From Bacillus sp. REN16 (GTDB taxonomy: Bacteria; Bacillota; Bacilli; Bacillales; Bacillaceae_L), in the NCBI RefSeq assembly GCF_020731355.1, contig NZ_JAJFZK010000012.1:56230-120229 (forward strand): DNA of 64,000 bases. Reading direction: 5' to 3'. A program made the position numbers and the translations under genes. Under the pieces are notes generated by a model. It made no database searches. It was not told where the DNA came from and worked only from the letters and a program-made list of their open reading frames with translations. Below, piece after piece: positions 31,543-41,083 of the stretch (within the stretch, counting starts at the first letter, position 1; every line of letters starts with the position of its first letter).

Positions 31543-33681
31543 ATGCTTTGTCAATCATGTAATACAAACGAGGCTACTATTCAGTTACACGTACAAGTGA
31601 ATAACAACAAGCGACAAATTCAACTTTGCAGTGAGTGTTATGCGAAGGAGAAGAACAACATGAAAATACCTTCAGGAATGAACGGTTTCCCTAACTTCTC
31701 ATTTGAAGATTTATTTAAAGGCAATGCCTTCGGTCAACAAATGGGAATCAATCAACAACAACAAACACAGCCAAAACAAGGTGGAAATGGCGGAGGTCTT
31801 CTCGATCACTTTGGTCGAAACCTTACTCAAATGGCGCAGGCTGGTCTTATTGACCCAGTCATTGGCCGTGACGAGGAAATCCACCGTGTCATTGAAATTT
31901 TAAACCGCCGTAATAAAAATAACCCTGTTCTAATTGGGGAACCAGGGGTAGGTAAAACTGCAATTGCAGAAGGTTTAGCCCTACAAATTGCTGAAGGAAA
32001 AGCACCTAACAAGCTTTCAAATAAACAGGTATATTTACTAGATGTCGCATCACTTGTAGCGAACACTGGGATTCGCGGTCAATTTGAAGAAAGAATGAAG
32101 CAACTAATTGCTGAGCTTCAAAAACGCAAAAATATTATCTTATTTATCGATGAAATTCACCTCATCGTTGGGGCAGGTTCTGCTGAAGGTTCAATGGATG
32201 CAGGTAACATCTTAAAACCAGCCCTTGCACGTGGTGAACTTCAACTCGTCGGTGCAACAACCTTAAAGGAATACCGGCAAATTGAAAAAGATGCTGCATT
32301 AGAACGTCGTTTCCAACCTGTTAACGTGGATGAACCAACAGTTGACGAAGCGATACAAATCCTTGAAGGAATTAAGGGTAAATATGAGGATTTCCATGGT
32401 GTCAAATATTCAGATGAGGCAATTCATGCATGTGTAACATTATCACATCGTTACATTCAGGACCGCTTCTTACCAGATAAAGCAATTGACTTACTTGATG
32501 AAGCTGGATCAAAAATGAATTTATCGTCTGGTGGCACAAATCCAAATGATATCGAAGAAGAGCTTGCAAAAATTGCAGCTGAAAAAGAAAAAGCTGCTGG
32601 AGAAGAAAACTATGAATTAGCAGCAAAATTAAGACATCAAGAAATTCTACTTGAAAAGCAATTAAATCATCCAGAAAACAAAGAAGAGCATATCATTGAT
32701 GTAGCGAATATCCAACAAATTATCGAAAAGAAAACAGGTATCCCTGTTGGTAAGCTTCAAGAAAATGAACAACAAAAAATGAAGCATCTTGCGGAAAAAC
32801 TTGCAGAAAAGGTGATTGGACAAGAAGAGGCCGTTTCGAAGGTTGCGAAAGCTGTCCGTCGCAGCCGTGCTGGGTTAAAAGCTAAAAATCGGCCAATCGG
32901 TTCCTTCCTCTTTGTTGGGCCAACTGGTGTCGGTAAAACAGAATTAACTAAAACACTTGCAGAAGAATTATTCGGTTCGAAAGACGCTATGATTCGACTT
33001 GACATGAGTGAGTACATGGAGAAGCACTCTGTGTCAAAAATCATCGGTTCACCTCCAGGATATGTCGGTCATGAGGAAGCTGGCCAGTTAACTGAAAAAG
33101 TACGTCGCAACCCATATAGCATCATCCTATTAGATGAAATTGAAAAGGCACACCCTGACGTTCAGCATATGTTCCTTCAAATTTTAGAGGATGGCCGTTT
33201 AACAGATAGCCAAGGTCGTACTGTAAGCTTTAAGGATACAGTGATTATCATGACAAGTAACGCAGGTGTTGGTGGACCTAAGAAAATCACTGTTGGCTTT
33301 GAAAAAGCTGAAACAGATGTATATAAGGAAACATCGATCCTTGATTCACTAGGTTCCTTCTTCAAGCCAGAATTCTTGAACAGATTTGATGCAATCATTG
33401 AGTTCAAACAACTTGAAAAAGAACACTTACTACAAATTGTCGACCTAATGCTGCATGAGCTTGAAGCAACGCTTAAAGAACAAAATGTTTCGATCGCTGT
33501 TGACGATCAAGCAAAACAAAAATTAGCTGAGCTTGGTTACCACCCTGCCTTTGGTGCACGTCCATTACGTCGTGTCATTCAAGAACAGCTTGAAGATCAA
33601 ATCACAGATGTTCTTTTAGAAAATGATGACCAAACAAGCTTGAACGTAACAGTCGAAGATAGCAAGATTATCGTAAAATAA
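31543..33681 (+). CDS. clpE: ATP-dependent Clp protease ATP-binding subunit ClpE
   Basis: A Clp/Hsp100 unfoldase that feeds damaged proteins to ClpP after heat shock. The 712 residues begin with a zinc finger specific to ClpE (MLCQSCNT...LCSECY, two CxxC pairs). Then come AAA+ domain 1 ([17 protein letters not shown], about 138; [12 protein letters not shown]), a UVR-like coiled middle ([16 protein letters not shown]), domain 2 ([16 protein letters not shown], about 465; [14 protein letters not shown]) and a ClpP-docking-type C-terminal region. AAGGAGG lies 9 nt before the ATG at 31543. Three CtsR operators precede the gene, so it is under heat-shock repression. Confidence 0.96.
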   Translation: MLCQSCNTNEATIQLHVQVNNNKRQIQLCSECYAKEKNNMKIPSGMNGFPNFSFEDLFKGNAFGQQMGINQQQQTQPKQGGNGGGLLDHFGRNLTQMAQAGLIDPVIGRDEEIHRVIEILNRRNKNNPVLIGEPGVGKTAIAEGLALQIAEGKAPNKLSNKQVYLLDVASLVANTGIRGQFEERMKQLIAELQKRKNIILFIDEIHLIVGAGSAEGSMDAGNILKPALARGELQLVGATTLKEYRQIEKDAALERRFQPVNVDEPTVDEAIQILEGIKGKYEDFHGVKYSDEAIHACVTLSHRYIQDRFLPDKAIDLLDEAGSKMNLSSGGTNPNDIEEELAKIAAEKEKAAGEENYELAAKLRHQEILLEKQLNHPENKEEHIIDVANIQQIIEKKTGIPVGKLQENEQQKMKHLAEKLAEKVIGQEEAVSKVAKAVRRSRAGLKAKNRPIGSFLFVGPTGVGKTELTKTLAEELFGSKDAMIRLDMSEYMEKHSVSKIIGSPPGYVGHEEAGQLTEKVRRNPYSIILLDEIEKAHPDVQHMFLQILEDGRLTDSQGRTVSFKDTVIIMTSNAGVGGPKKITVGFEKAETDVYKETSILDSLGSFFKPEFLNRFDAIIEFKQLEKEHLLQIVDLMLHELEATLKEQNVSIAVDDQAKQKLAELGYHPAFGARPLRRVIQEQLEDQITDVLLENDDQTSLNVTVEDSKIIVK

Positions 33682-33690
33682 TACTCCATT

Positions 33691-33724
33691 AAAAATGCAG
33701 AGCCTCTTTAGCTCTGCATTTTTT
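33691..33724. terminator. Bidirectional terminator after clpE
   Basis: AAAATGCAGAGC and GCTCTGCATTTT form a 12-bp stem around a 7-nt loop. Confidence 0.85.
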
Positions 33725-34703
33725 ATATTGATTTTGACTCCAATTCATTTATTTTTATCGGTGTCTTTCGATTTGAGAACATGCTATGCAGTGCCATTCC
33801 CCCTGCAATCAGCAAGAGCCCTATGAACGAATACATAGTTGGAAGAGGTGCACTTAATAAGAAAACCTCACCAAAAATGACAAATATAATCTGGGTTGCC
33901 TGGGTTGCTTCAACTGCTGCTAACTTACTCTGATCATGCTTTACAAGCTCAGTTGCAAAAAAGAAAAGCACGGTCGCAATAATCCCAGAGGAAATTCCCA
34001 CGATAAAAGATTGAAACACCTGTGATATACTTGGTAACCCAACTGATGCAGCACCGAAGCCTGCAATAACCAACCAAAACGGAGTTGAAGCAAGAGTCAT
34101 TCCAAGAACACGTTGAAAGGTATCAAAATCATTTTTACAATGCTCCATCATTTTTCGATTGCCTAAGGGGTATGCAAATGCCGCCACTACCACCGGAAGA
34201 ATTCCCACTAGGAGCATCTCCATTCCGATGTCTCCATATGCTTCTTGAAGCTGAATCAAGACAATCCCAATAAAAATAATACTAGAAAAAATAAGACCTT
34301 TAACAGGGATTTGTTCACGGACCTTTTGCACACCGGATTTCGTTTCAACTGTCTTATGAAAAAAAGGAACAACCAGTAAGCCAGCAATAATAACAAATTG
34401 CCATGTTCCTGCAACCAACCAACCTGGACCCGATGCGGCTGCAAATGTAAGCGGTGCATAAAACAACCCGAACCCAATCGTACTCCAAAGAATCCATTTA
34501 ATGGGATTCATTTTTAGCTCCCGTAGCAGCTCCTTCATATTCCCTCTAAGCAGAACGATCCCGATTAAAAATGGCAGCATAAAAAAATACCGCAATGAAG
34601 AGCTCCACAGCCAGCTTCCACCAGAAAGCTCCATTGAGCGATTTAGAATAAAAGTTACTGCAAAAAATAGTGACGAGACCATTCCAATTAGTATCGCTTT
34701 CAA
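33723..34703 (-). CDS. DMT superfamily multidrug resistance efflux transporter (EmrE/PF13536 type)
   Basis: A ten-helix transporter of 326 residues: LIGMVSSLFFAVTFILNRSMELSGG, then WSSSLRYFFMLPFL, GPGWLVAGTWQFVIIAG, ILPVVVAAFAYPLGNRK and LAAVEATQATQIIFVIFGE. The pattern matches the 'multidrug resistance efflux transporter' DMT group. Substrate unknown. It is preceded on the same strand by a polyamine-type acetyltransferase (17 bp away), a pairing reminiscent of Blt efflux and BltD in B. subtilis, so polyamine or amine export is a reasonable guess. Confidence 0.82.
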   Translation of the reverse strand: MKAILIGMVSSLFFAVTFILNRSMELSGGSWLWSSSLRYFFMLPFLIGIVLLRGNMKELLRELKMNPIKWILWSTIGFGLFYAPLTFAAASGPGWLVAGTWQFVIIAGLLVVPFFHKTVETKSGVQKVREQIPVKGLIFSSIIFIGIVLIQLQEAYGDIGMEMLLVGILPVVVAAFAYPLGNRKMMEHCKNDFDTFQRVLGMTLASTPFWLVIAGFGAASVGLPSISQVFQSFIVGISSGIIATVLFFFATELVKHDQSKLAAVEATQATQIIFVIFGEVFLLSAPLPTMYSFIGLLLIAGGMALHSMFSNRKTPIKINELESKSI

Positions 34704-34720
34704 ATCGCTTTTCTCCCCCC

Positions 34721-35185
34721 CTAGACTTTAAAACAATAGACATCTTCATCAACAAAGCCTTTTATAATTTCTCCCGTTTTTGTAAACCCCGCTTTCGTAT
34801 ACACACGGATGGCTGCTTTATTTGTTGGAATAACCGATAAGTAAATCTCATCACAGTAGGGCAGTATCCTAATCATTTCTGAGATAATTTCTTTCACAGC
34901 TAATGTTCCGTAGCCTTTTCGCTGATATTTATAATCAATCATGATTCTGCAAAGTTCAAACCGATTTCGTTCATTTTCGAGTCCAAACATGGTAAATCCA
35001 ATTAACTGGGTTCCATCATAAATTGCCTTCGTTACCCAATCTGGTTGAACTTTTGCCTGGGCTAGTGAAAAAACATTCGAGGCAATCCATTTTTCGAATA
35101 ATGTAAACTCCTTATCCTCTGATTTTAACTGAATGACATCAAACAAATTTTCCATCGTGAGATCACGTAAAATGATTTTTTTCAT
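34721..35185 (-). CDS. GNAT acetyltransferase, spermidine/spermine acetyltransferase-like (BltD type)
   Basis: A 154-residue single-domain N-acetyltransferase. The acetyl-CoA loop is YKYQRKGYGTLA (Q/RxxGxG/A, about 85-96) and the C-terminal part shows LSVIPTNKAAIRVYTKAGF. QPDWVTKAIYDGTQLIGFTMFG is the stretch I associate with BltD-like polyamine acetyltransferases. GGGGGAGGTAA precedes the ATG. The efflux transporter follows after 17 bp. Confidence 0.8.
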   Translation of the reverse strand: MKKIILRDLTMENLFDVIQLKSEDKEFTLFEKWIASNVFSLAQAKVQPDWVTKAIYDGTQLIGFTMFGLENERNRFELCRIMIDYKYQRKGYGTLAVKEIISEMIRILPYCDEIYLSVIPTNKAAIRVYTKAGFTKTGEIIKGFVDEDVYCFKV

Positions 35186-35234
35186 TTACCTCCCCCATTT
35201 TAGGTACCACGATTGGTAAAAATATTCTAATAAT

Positions 35235-36107
35235 TCATTTTATCATAAAGACTTGCTCTGCTTTTACATTAAATCCTGCTTTTTTTAATAAACCCTGTAA
35301 AATATTATTCGACACTGAAATATTCGCTGCTGTTCTTGCAACATTCAGGTTTGTTTGACCAAATACCATTTTTAGAAGTCCCTTTACAATGGCTTCCTTT
35401 TCCTTATGTGATGGCTCGGCCTCACATTGAAAGAGACTAATAGATTGAAGCTTACCTTCCTCATTAAACATCCTTTTAAAGATTGCATATCCAACAATCC
35501 CTTTGTACTCATCCAAAGCAATAATTGATTCGCCATCACGCGCATTATTCCATTGTGTTTGCCAAGGAACCATTGCTTTATAAAATGGGACTTGTGCTGC
35601 TTCAATTGGAATTCCTCTTTTAAAAGTTAATTGATTTTCTTCAGATATAAAAGCATCGGTTGATAATTCATCTGTAAGTTGCAAATGAACTAATTCATCT
35701 ACAATTTTATAGCCGACTTTTTCGTATAAGGAAATCGCCGTCACATTTTCTTTAACAGCTTCAAGTGTGGCAATCTCAACATCTTCCTCTTCATAGATTG
35801 CTAGAACAGTATCAATAAGTTTCTTTCCAACACCTTTTCCCCGGTATTCTGGATCAACCCCGGTTCCACCATTCCAAGACACCTTTTTACCATTAATTTT
35901 TCGAATCCCGTTTACTATCAGTCCCACTGGCCGATCTCCATCATAGGCAATGACTGAAAGCACCGGAGAAAGCCCTTCCAAAATCAGTCTTCTCGTAAAA
36001 AGATCGACCGTTGTTGTCATATTAAAATAATATCCCTCAAACCCTTTATTCCAAGCAACTACCGCATCTTGGAGTGTACATTCAGATAGCCTTTTTATCG
36101 TAATCAT
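35235..36107 (-). CDS. Tandem GNAT domain acetyltransferase
   Basis: A protein of 290 residues with two GNAT-type domains. The first has a complete acetyl-CoA loop (DPEYRGKGVGKKLID, about 88-102) and ISLYEKVGYKIV. The second (about 150-290) is degenerate, with VGYAIFKR and ILQGLLKKAGF but no clear Q/RxxGxG/A loop. The ATG at 36107 follows GGAGGAGAG; a start ten codons earlier is unlikely. Substrate unknown. It is upstream of the BltD-like gene with 49 bp between, probably the same transcript. Confidence 0.75.
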   Translation of the reverse strand: MITIKRLSECTLQDAVVAWNKGFEGYYFNMTTTVDLFTRRLILEGLSPVLSVIAYDGDRPVGLIVNGIRKINGKKVSWNGGTGVDPEYRGKGVGKKLIDTVLAIYEEEDVEIATLEAVKENVTAISLYEKVGYKIVDELVHLQLTDELSTDAFISEENQLTFKRGIPIEAAQVPFYKAMVPWQTQWNNARDGESIIALDEYKGIVGYAIFKRMFNEEGKLQSISLFQCEAEPSHKEKEAIVKGLLKMVFGQTNLNVARTAANISVSNNILQGLLKKAGFNVKAEQVFMIK

Positions 36108-36241
36108 GTGTTTCTCTCCTCCTCTAAAAGAAGTCATATAGTTGATTTATTTAACCATATTTCAGGGAAACCTACAAGTAATTTTTGGAAGTGTGTCATC
36201 TACCACTTTTTAACCTCATATACATTATTGAGGTGGAAAAC

Positions 36242-36541
36242 ATGTCCATTATTCCGAGAATATTCTTATTTCTGTCCTTTATCTTGTTATTTTTAAATGG
36301 GACAGCTTTGGGGTTTATTTTGTATAATCTTAGGTTCGATACGTTATTTGGGTATGTCTTTTTTGTTTTTACGAGTTTAGTGGGGGCTGTTTTTGCGTCG
36401 ATTGCTGAGGAATCAGGCACGACAAAGGCGTTTTATTGCAGATACTGCTTATACGGAAATTTACTAATCATCGTTTTTCCGCTTTATTTTCATTGGGTTG
36501 CGCATTCCATTTTTCCAAAACTAATCGACATCATTCTATAA
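36242..36541 (+). CDS. Hypothetical membrane protein, 99 residues
   Basis: Three hydrophobic segments (about 5-25, 35-55, 70-92) and very few charges. ATG at 36242 follows GAGGTGGAAAAC, better placed than an upstream start at 36185. A two-Cys stretch FYCRYCLYGN sits before the last helix. No family recognised. Single gene, ended by the hairpin at 36544-36575. Confidence 0.6.
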   Translation: MSIIPRIFLFLSFILLFLNGTALGFILYNLRFDTLFGYVFFVFTSLVGAVFASIAEESGTTKAFYCRYCLYGNLLIIVFPLYFHWVAHSIFPKLIDIIL

Positions 36542-36543
36542 CT

Positions 36544-36575
36544 AAAAAAGTGCCACATTCATTGTGACACTTTTT
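36544..36575. terminator. Bidirectional terminator between the membrane protein gene and map
   Basis: AAAAAAGTG-CCACA and TTGTG-ACACTTTTT form a stem with a small internal loop and T-run. Confidence 0.65.
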
Positions 36576-36580
36576 CCATT

Positions 36581-37333
36581 TTATGCATCTTGATCTGTTA
36601 AAATAATTGGGCCATCCTGGGTGACAGCTAATGTGTGTTCATATTGTGCAGATAAACTGCCATCTATTGTACGTGCGGTCCATCCGTTTTTGTCCATAGT
36701 TGACTGCCATTTACCGACATTCACCATTGGTTCAATGGTAAACACCATTCCTTCCTTTAAACGCAATCCTTTGTTTGGAAGACCATAGTGTAATACCTGT
36801 GGTTCCTCATGCATCGTAGGTCCAATTCCATGTCCAATGAAATCACGAACAACGGAAAATCCTTCGCCCTCTGTATAGGATTGAATGGCGTGACCAATGT
36901 CCCCAAGCCGGTTGCCGATTACCGCTTGTTCAATCCCTTTATACATGGCTGTTTTTGTCACATCGAGCAGCTTTGCGGCTTTTGGTGAGATTTCACCGAC
37001 ACCATATGACCATGCAGAGTCTGCAAGTGCACCACCAAGGTTTACAACCATATCTATTGTCACGATGTCCCCATTTTTTAATGGTGTCTTTCTAGGAAAG
37101 CCGTGACAAATTTCATCATTAATAGATGCACATGTTGCATATTTATAGCCCTTATAGCCTTTTTGTTCAGGCGTAGCTCCATTCTTTTTAATAAAATCCT
37201 CAGCAAAGCTGTCAATCTCAAGACTTGTAATTCCTGGTTGAATCAGTTTGCGAATTTCCTTATGGCAGGCGGCTAAAATTTGTCCCGCTTCACGCATTAA
37301 TTCAATTTCTCGTTTTGTTTTTAAATGAATCAT
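36581..37333 (-). CDS. map: Type I methionyl aminopeptidase (YflG/MapB-like second copy)
   Basis: Removes the initiator methionine from new proteins. The 250 residues include the five metal ligands in order: Asp in IVTIDMVV, Asp in ALADSAW, His in IGHGIGPTMHEEP, Glu in VFTIEPMVN and Glu in AQYEHTLAV, plus the His in EICHGFP. The essential Bacillus map lies in the ribosomal protein cluster; this isolated gene, with its own promoter region, looks like the second YflG-type enzyme. This is inferred from context. Confidence 0.92.
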   Translation of the reverse strand: MIHLKTKREIELMREAGQILAACHKEIRKLIQPGITSLEIDSFAEDFIKKNGATPEQKGYKGYKYATCASINDEICHGFPRKTPLKNGDIVTIDMVVNLGGALADSAWSYGVGEISPKAAKLLDVTKTAMYKGIEQAVIGNRLGDIGHAIQSYTEGEGFSVVRDFIGHGIGPTMHEEPQVLHYGLPNKGLRLKEGMVFTIEPMVNVGKWQSTMDKNGWTARTIDGSLSAQYEHTLAVTQDGPIILTDQDA

Positions 37334-37420
37334 GAAAACACCCTCAATTTCAGTTTGATGCTTTTATTATATCCTTATTAAAGCATTTTTGCATAAACTA
37401 ACATTTAATTTGAAAATTTA

Positions 37421-37447
37421 AAAAAGGCTGTGGTTTCCCACAGCCTT
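37421..37447 (-). terminator. Terminator of the M3 peptidase gene
   Basis: On the minus strand AAGGCTGTGG and CCACAGCCTT form a perfect 10-bp stem with a short loop and are followed by TTTTTAAA. Confidence 0.85.
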
Positions 37448-37453
37448 AGTTTT

Positions 37454-39148
37454 TTACAATTGTTTGTCGTCAACGCTATTAAGCCATGCTTCAATTTCAC
37501 CAACGACTGATTGAACAGTTCCTTCTTCGAATGGAGAAAGCAAATTTGCAACCTTCACTAGCTCAATGAAAGGCTTGCATCCGCCCTGTTTACAAAGGTG
37601 AAGATAATCTGCCCATGCTTTGTCATGGTTTTCTCTTGATTTTTTCCAGAATTGGAACGCACAAATTTGTGCCAATGTATAGTCGATATAGTAGAATGCA
37701 GTGGTGTAAATATGGCCTTGACGCTGCCAGAAACCGCCTTCTTCTAAATACTCATTGCCATCATAATCGCGTAGAGGCAGGTATTTTTTCTCAATCTCTC
37801 TCCATGCTTTGTTACGTTCAGCAGGCGTTGCTTGCGGATTTTCGTATACAAAGTGTTGGAATTCATCCACTGCCACACCATACGGTAAGAATAATAATGC
37901 CTCACTTAAATGTGAAAACTTATATTTATCTGTGTCTTCTTTAAAGAATAACTCCATCCATGGCCAAGTGAAAAATTCCATACTCATAGAATGAATTTCG
38001 GCTGCTTCATATGTTGGCCAATTGTATTCCGGAAGTTCGAAATGTCTGCTTGAGTAGACTTGGAAAGCGTGACCTGCTTCATGTGTTAACACATCAATGT
38101 CCCCAGAAGTACCATTAAAGTTTGAGAAAATAAATGGTGCTTGGTAATCGCTAATGTATGTACAGTAGCCTCCGCCGGCCTTCCCTTTCTTAGCAACAAG
38201 GTCCATTAAGTTTGTATCAATCATATAATTGAAGAATTCTTTCGTTTCTTCAGAAAGTTCTTCATACATTTTCTTCCCATTTTCAATAATCCATTCCGGA
38301 TCTCCTTTAGGTACAGCGTTACCAGACTTAAAACTGAATGACTCGTCATAGTATTTTAAGCTATCAACACCGATGCGTTCTGCTTGGCGTTCACGCAGCT
38401 TCACTGCTAGTGGAACAATATGTTCCTTCACTTGTTTTCTGAAGTTTGCAACCATTTCAGCATTGTAATCGGTTCTTGATAATCGTACATATGCAAGCTC
38501 AACGAAGTTTTTATAACCTAGTTTATGTGCAATGCGCGTACGAACCTTCACAAGCTGATCATAAATATCATCGAATTTTTCTTGATGCTCCTTAAAAAAT
38601 GCAAAACGAACTTCATTAGCCTTTTTACGCATTTCGCGATCAGTTGATTCCGTAAACGGCTGTAATTGAGCTAAAGTACGTTCTTCGCCTTCAAACATAA
38701 TTTTTGCTGAGGCAACGAGCTTCGTATATTCAGATGAAAGCTTGTTTTCTAATTGGAGATCCTCCACTACCTCAGGTGAGAACGTTTTTAACTGTGTTTC
38801 GGCAAAATCAAATAGCTGCTTGCCCCATTTGTTTTCTAAATCAGTGCGGAATTTTGAATTGACAAGAGCTTCGTAGTACTTTGTTGTTAAGCCCTGTACC
38901 AAAGGTTGAATTTCATCAAGATAATCTTGTTCTTCTTTGTAAAATTCATCATTTGTATCCACTGTATGTCTGATATAGCAAATATTAAAAGCTGTATCGA
39001 CAGTTCGTTGGATTTCAATAATTTCTTTCATTGCTTCATCCTGTTCAGAAGATGTTGCGGCATTTTTAAATGTTTCTAATGCGACATTAAATGTTTGCTC
39101 CACTTCCTCCAAGTTAGGACGAACATACTTAAAATCGTTAAAATTCAT
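37454..39148 (-). CDS. M3 family oligoendopeptidase
   Basis: A cytoplasmic zinc metallopeptidase of 564 residues that degrades short peptides. The zinc site is VLTHEAGHAFQVYSS (HExxH, about residue 340), with the third ligand Glu in YEAAEIHSMSMEFF. A long helical N-terminal half and the late EEGGFWQRQGHIYTTAFYYIDYTLAQI match oligoendopeptidase F-like M3B enzymes. The ATG at 39148 follows TGGGGA 6 nt upstream; a 16-codon upstream extension is not needed by the family. Confidence 0.9.
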   Translation of the reverse strand: MNFNDFKYVRPNLEEVEQTFNVALETFKNAATSSEQDEAMKEIIEIQRTVDTAFNICYIRHTVDTNDEFYKEEQDYLDEIQPLVQGLTTKYYEALVNSKFRTDLENKWGKQLFDFAETQLKTFSPEVVEDLQLENKLSSEYTKLVASAKIMFEGEERTLAQLQPFTESTDREMRKKANEVRFAFFKEHQEKFDDIYDQLVKVRTRIAHKLGYKNFVELAYVRLSRTDYNAEMVANFRKQVKEHIVPLAVKLRERQAERIGVDSLKYYDESFSFKSGNAVPKGDPEWIIENGKKMYEELSEETKEFFNYMIDTNLMDLVAKKGKAGGGYCTYISDYQAPFIFSNFNGTSGDIDVLTHEAGHAFQVYSSRHFELPEYNWPTYEAAEIHSMSMEFFTWPWMELFFKEDTDKYKFSHLSEALLFLPYGVAVDEFQHFVYENPQATPAERNKAWREIEKKYLPLRDYDGNEYLEEGGFWQRQGHIYTTAFYYIDYTLAQICAFQFWKKSRENHDKAWADYLHLCKQGGCKPFIELVKVANLLSPFEEGTVQSVVGEIEAWLNSVDDKQL

Positions 39149-39327
39149 AAAAGTTCCCCATTTCAATAAGAAATTAGAATATGTATACTCTTTCATTGTA
39201 AACCACTCCTACATAAATTTTCCACTACGAAATATTCCTGATAATTTGATAGGTTTCGCTAAAATTTTCACATTGCTTGTCGATATAAAGAATAGTAGAA
39301 TGTTAGTTTCGAAATATATTATGTTTA

Positions 39328-39456
39328 TTTGTGTCTGCGATGTGATATTTGCGTCAATTAACAAATATTTGCGTCGTTTCACACGGATTTGCGTCTACGA
39401 CCATATATTTGCGTCATTTTTCGTGAATTTGCATCATTCAACAAATATTTGCGTCT
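39328..39456. repeat. Seven ATTTGCGTC motifs phased at exactly 20 bp
   Basis: ATTTGCGTC or one-base variants start at 39328 (ATTTGTGTC), 39348, 39368, 39388, 39408, 39428 (ATTTGCATC) and 39448. The 11 bp between motifs are AT-rich and different, except that spacers 2 and 6 end alike (CAACAAAT or TAACAAAT). The array lies between the M3 peptidase and motA, ending 47 bp before the motA start. The interval equals about two helical turns, so all motifs face one side of the DNA. Confidence 0.9.
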
Positions 39457-39503
39457 CTTAACACTAATCTCATAACAACGTATGAAAGTATAGGTGATAC
39501 AAT

Positions 39504-40295
39504 TTGGATAAATCGTCATTAATAGGTGTCATACTCGGTTTTATAGCTGTCTTCGTAGGTATGGTTTTAAAAGGAGTTTCTTTTTCCGCCCTACTCAATC
39601 CCGCTGCCTTTTTAATCATTATTTTGGGAACCATTGCCGCCGTTACAATTGCATTTCCAACCAGTGAATTAAAAAGGGTGCCACAGTTATTCGGGGTGCT
39701 TTTTAAAGAAAAAAAGATGTTAACTGTTGAAGAACTGATTCCCATGTTCTCGGACTGGGCCACTGTTGCCCGTAAGGAAGGGCTCTTAGCACTCGAAGTA
39801 AAAGTAGCTGAAGTCGAAGATTCATTCTTGAAAAACGGATTAAGTATGGCAGTCGATGGCCAAAGTGCTGAATTTATTCGCGATGTAATGTCTGAAGAAA
39901 TTGACGCAATGGAAGAACGTCATTTATCCGGGGCTTCCATTTTTTCTCAAGCCGGAACATATGCGCCAACCCTAGGGGTATTGGGTGCTGTTGTCGGGCT
40001 TATCGCAGCTTTAAGTCATATGGATAATACGGATGAACTAGGGAAAGCAATTTCCGCCGCATTCATAGCGACAATGTTGGGGATTTTCACCGGATACGTG
40101 TTATGGCATCCATTTGCAAATAAATTAAAACAAAAATCAAAACAAGAAATTAAAATCAAGGAAGTCATGATTGAAGGTGTATTATCTGTTCTTGAAGGTC
40201 AATCACCAAGAGCAATCGAACAAAAGCTTTCAATGTATCTATCTAAAAAAGACCACGGGAAGGTTCTGACTGAAGGTGAAATGATAGATGGCTAG
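39504..40295 (+). CDS. motA: Flagellar motor stator protein MotA
   Basis: The larger stator subunit, which with MotB converts proton flow into flagellar rotation. The 263 residues begin at a TTG with AGGTG 7 nt upstream and run nearly residue for residue along B. subtilis MotA as I recall it: DKSSLIGVILGFIAV, GVSFSALLNPAAFLIIILGT, the cytoplasmic loop with FLKNGLSMAVDGQSAEFI, and GTYAPTLGVLGAVVGLIAAL and ISAAFIATMLGIFTGYVLWH in the last two helices. The stop overlaps motB by 8 bp. Seven phased repeats lie upstream. Confidence 0.95.
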   Translation: MDKSSLIGVILGFIAVFVGMVLKGVSFSALLNPAAFLIIILGTIAAVTIAFPTSELKRVPQLFGVLFKEKKMLTVEELIPMFSDWATVARKEGLLALEVKVAEVEDSFLKNGLSMAVDGQSAEFIRDVMSEEIDAMEERHLSGASIFSQAGTYAPTLGVLGAVVGLIAALSHMDNTDELGKAISAAFIATMLGIFTGYVLWHPFANKLKQKSKQEIKIKEVMIEGVLSVLEGQSPRAIEQKLSMYLSKKDHGKVLTEGEMIDG

Positions 40296-41034
40296 AAAAA
40301 AACGAAAGATAAAACATGATGAGCATATGGATGAATCATGGTTGGTGCCATATGCCGATATTTTAACACTATTGCTTGCTCTATTTATTGTATTGTTTGC
40401 TGCAAGTAATGTGGATGCTCAGAAGTTTAATTCGCTCAAAAGCTCTTTTAATAGTATCTTTACAGGTGGGACCTCCTTTCTCGAATACGAGAGTCCGGAG
40501 CCGGTTGAAATCAAGACAATTACACCTGTTAAGGACAAAGACAAGGAAAAAGAAAAACAAGAGAGAGAAGAGCTGCAGGAATTACAAAAAAAGATCAATG
40601 GCTACATCGCTGATAATGGGTTAGATTTAAGCCTTAAAACCCGTTTAGAAGATGAAGGGTTACTCGTTACGATTCAGGACGGAGCTTTCTTTAATCCTGG
40701 AAGCGCAGATGTAAGACCAGAGGATGTTAAGTTAGCTCGTGAAATTTCTGAGCTATTGGTGATGAACCCACCCCGCAATATCATTGTTAGTGGGCATACC
40801 GATACTGTTCCTATGAATAATCATGAATTTAAAAGTAATTGGCATTTAAGTGTCATGCGCGCGGTAAATTTTATGAGTGTTTTATTAGAAAACAAAAACC
40901 TAGACCCTCGACTTTTTAGTGCACGTGGAATTGGTGAGTATGAGCCAGTTGCAACAAATGAAACAGCTGAAGGAAGAAAACTTAATCGACGTGTTGAAAT
41001 TTTAATCCAGCCGAATGTCGAACAGCCAAAATAA
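40288..41034 (+). CDS. motB: Flagellar motor stator protein MotB
   Basis: Anchors the stator to peptidoglycan and carries the ion. The 248 residues have a basic N-terminus, one helix with the critical Asp (WLVPYADILTLLLALFIV, about 18-35), a charged linker (KDKDKEKEKQEREELQ) and an OmpA-like domain (about 140-240: SGHTDTVPMNN, WHLSVMRAVNFM, SARGIGEYEPVATN, NRRVEILI). The helix sequence is of the H+ type as far as can be judged. It overlaps motA, as in B. subtilis. Confidence 0.95.
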   Translation: MARKKRKIKHDEHMDESWLVPYADILTLLLALFIVLFAASNVDAQKFNSLKSSFNSIFTGGTSFLEYESPEPVEIKTITPVKDKDKEKEKQEREELQELQKKINGYIADNGLDLSLKTRLEDEGLLVTIQDGAFFNPGSADVRPEDVKLAREISELLVMNPPRNIIVSGHTDTVPMNNHEFKSNWHLSVMRAVNFMSVLLENKNLDPRLFSARGIGEYEPVATNETAEGRKLNRRVEILIQPNVEQPK

Positions 41035-41039
41035 TTGAT

Positions 41040-41067
41040 GAAGGACATTCATATTCGAATGTCCTTC
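41040..41067. terminator. Bidirectional terminator after motB
   Basis: GAAGGACATTC and GAATGTCCTTC form a perfect 11-bp stem with a 6-nt loop, followed by TCATTTTC. Confidence 0.8.
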
Positions 41068-41083
41068 TCATTTTCAGATTTGA

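Noticed and set aside
39246..39461. 71-codon open frame across the 20-bp repeats before motA, and the idea of a CRISPR array
   Set aside because: The frame owes its openness to the repeat; no good ribosome-binding site precedes it. Repeats of 9 bp with 11-bp spacers are far too short for CRISPR and no cas genes are present.
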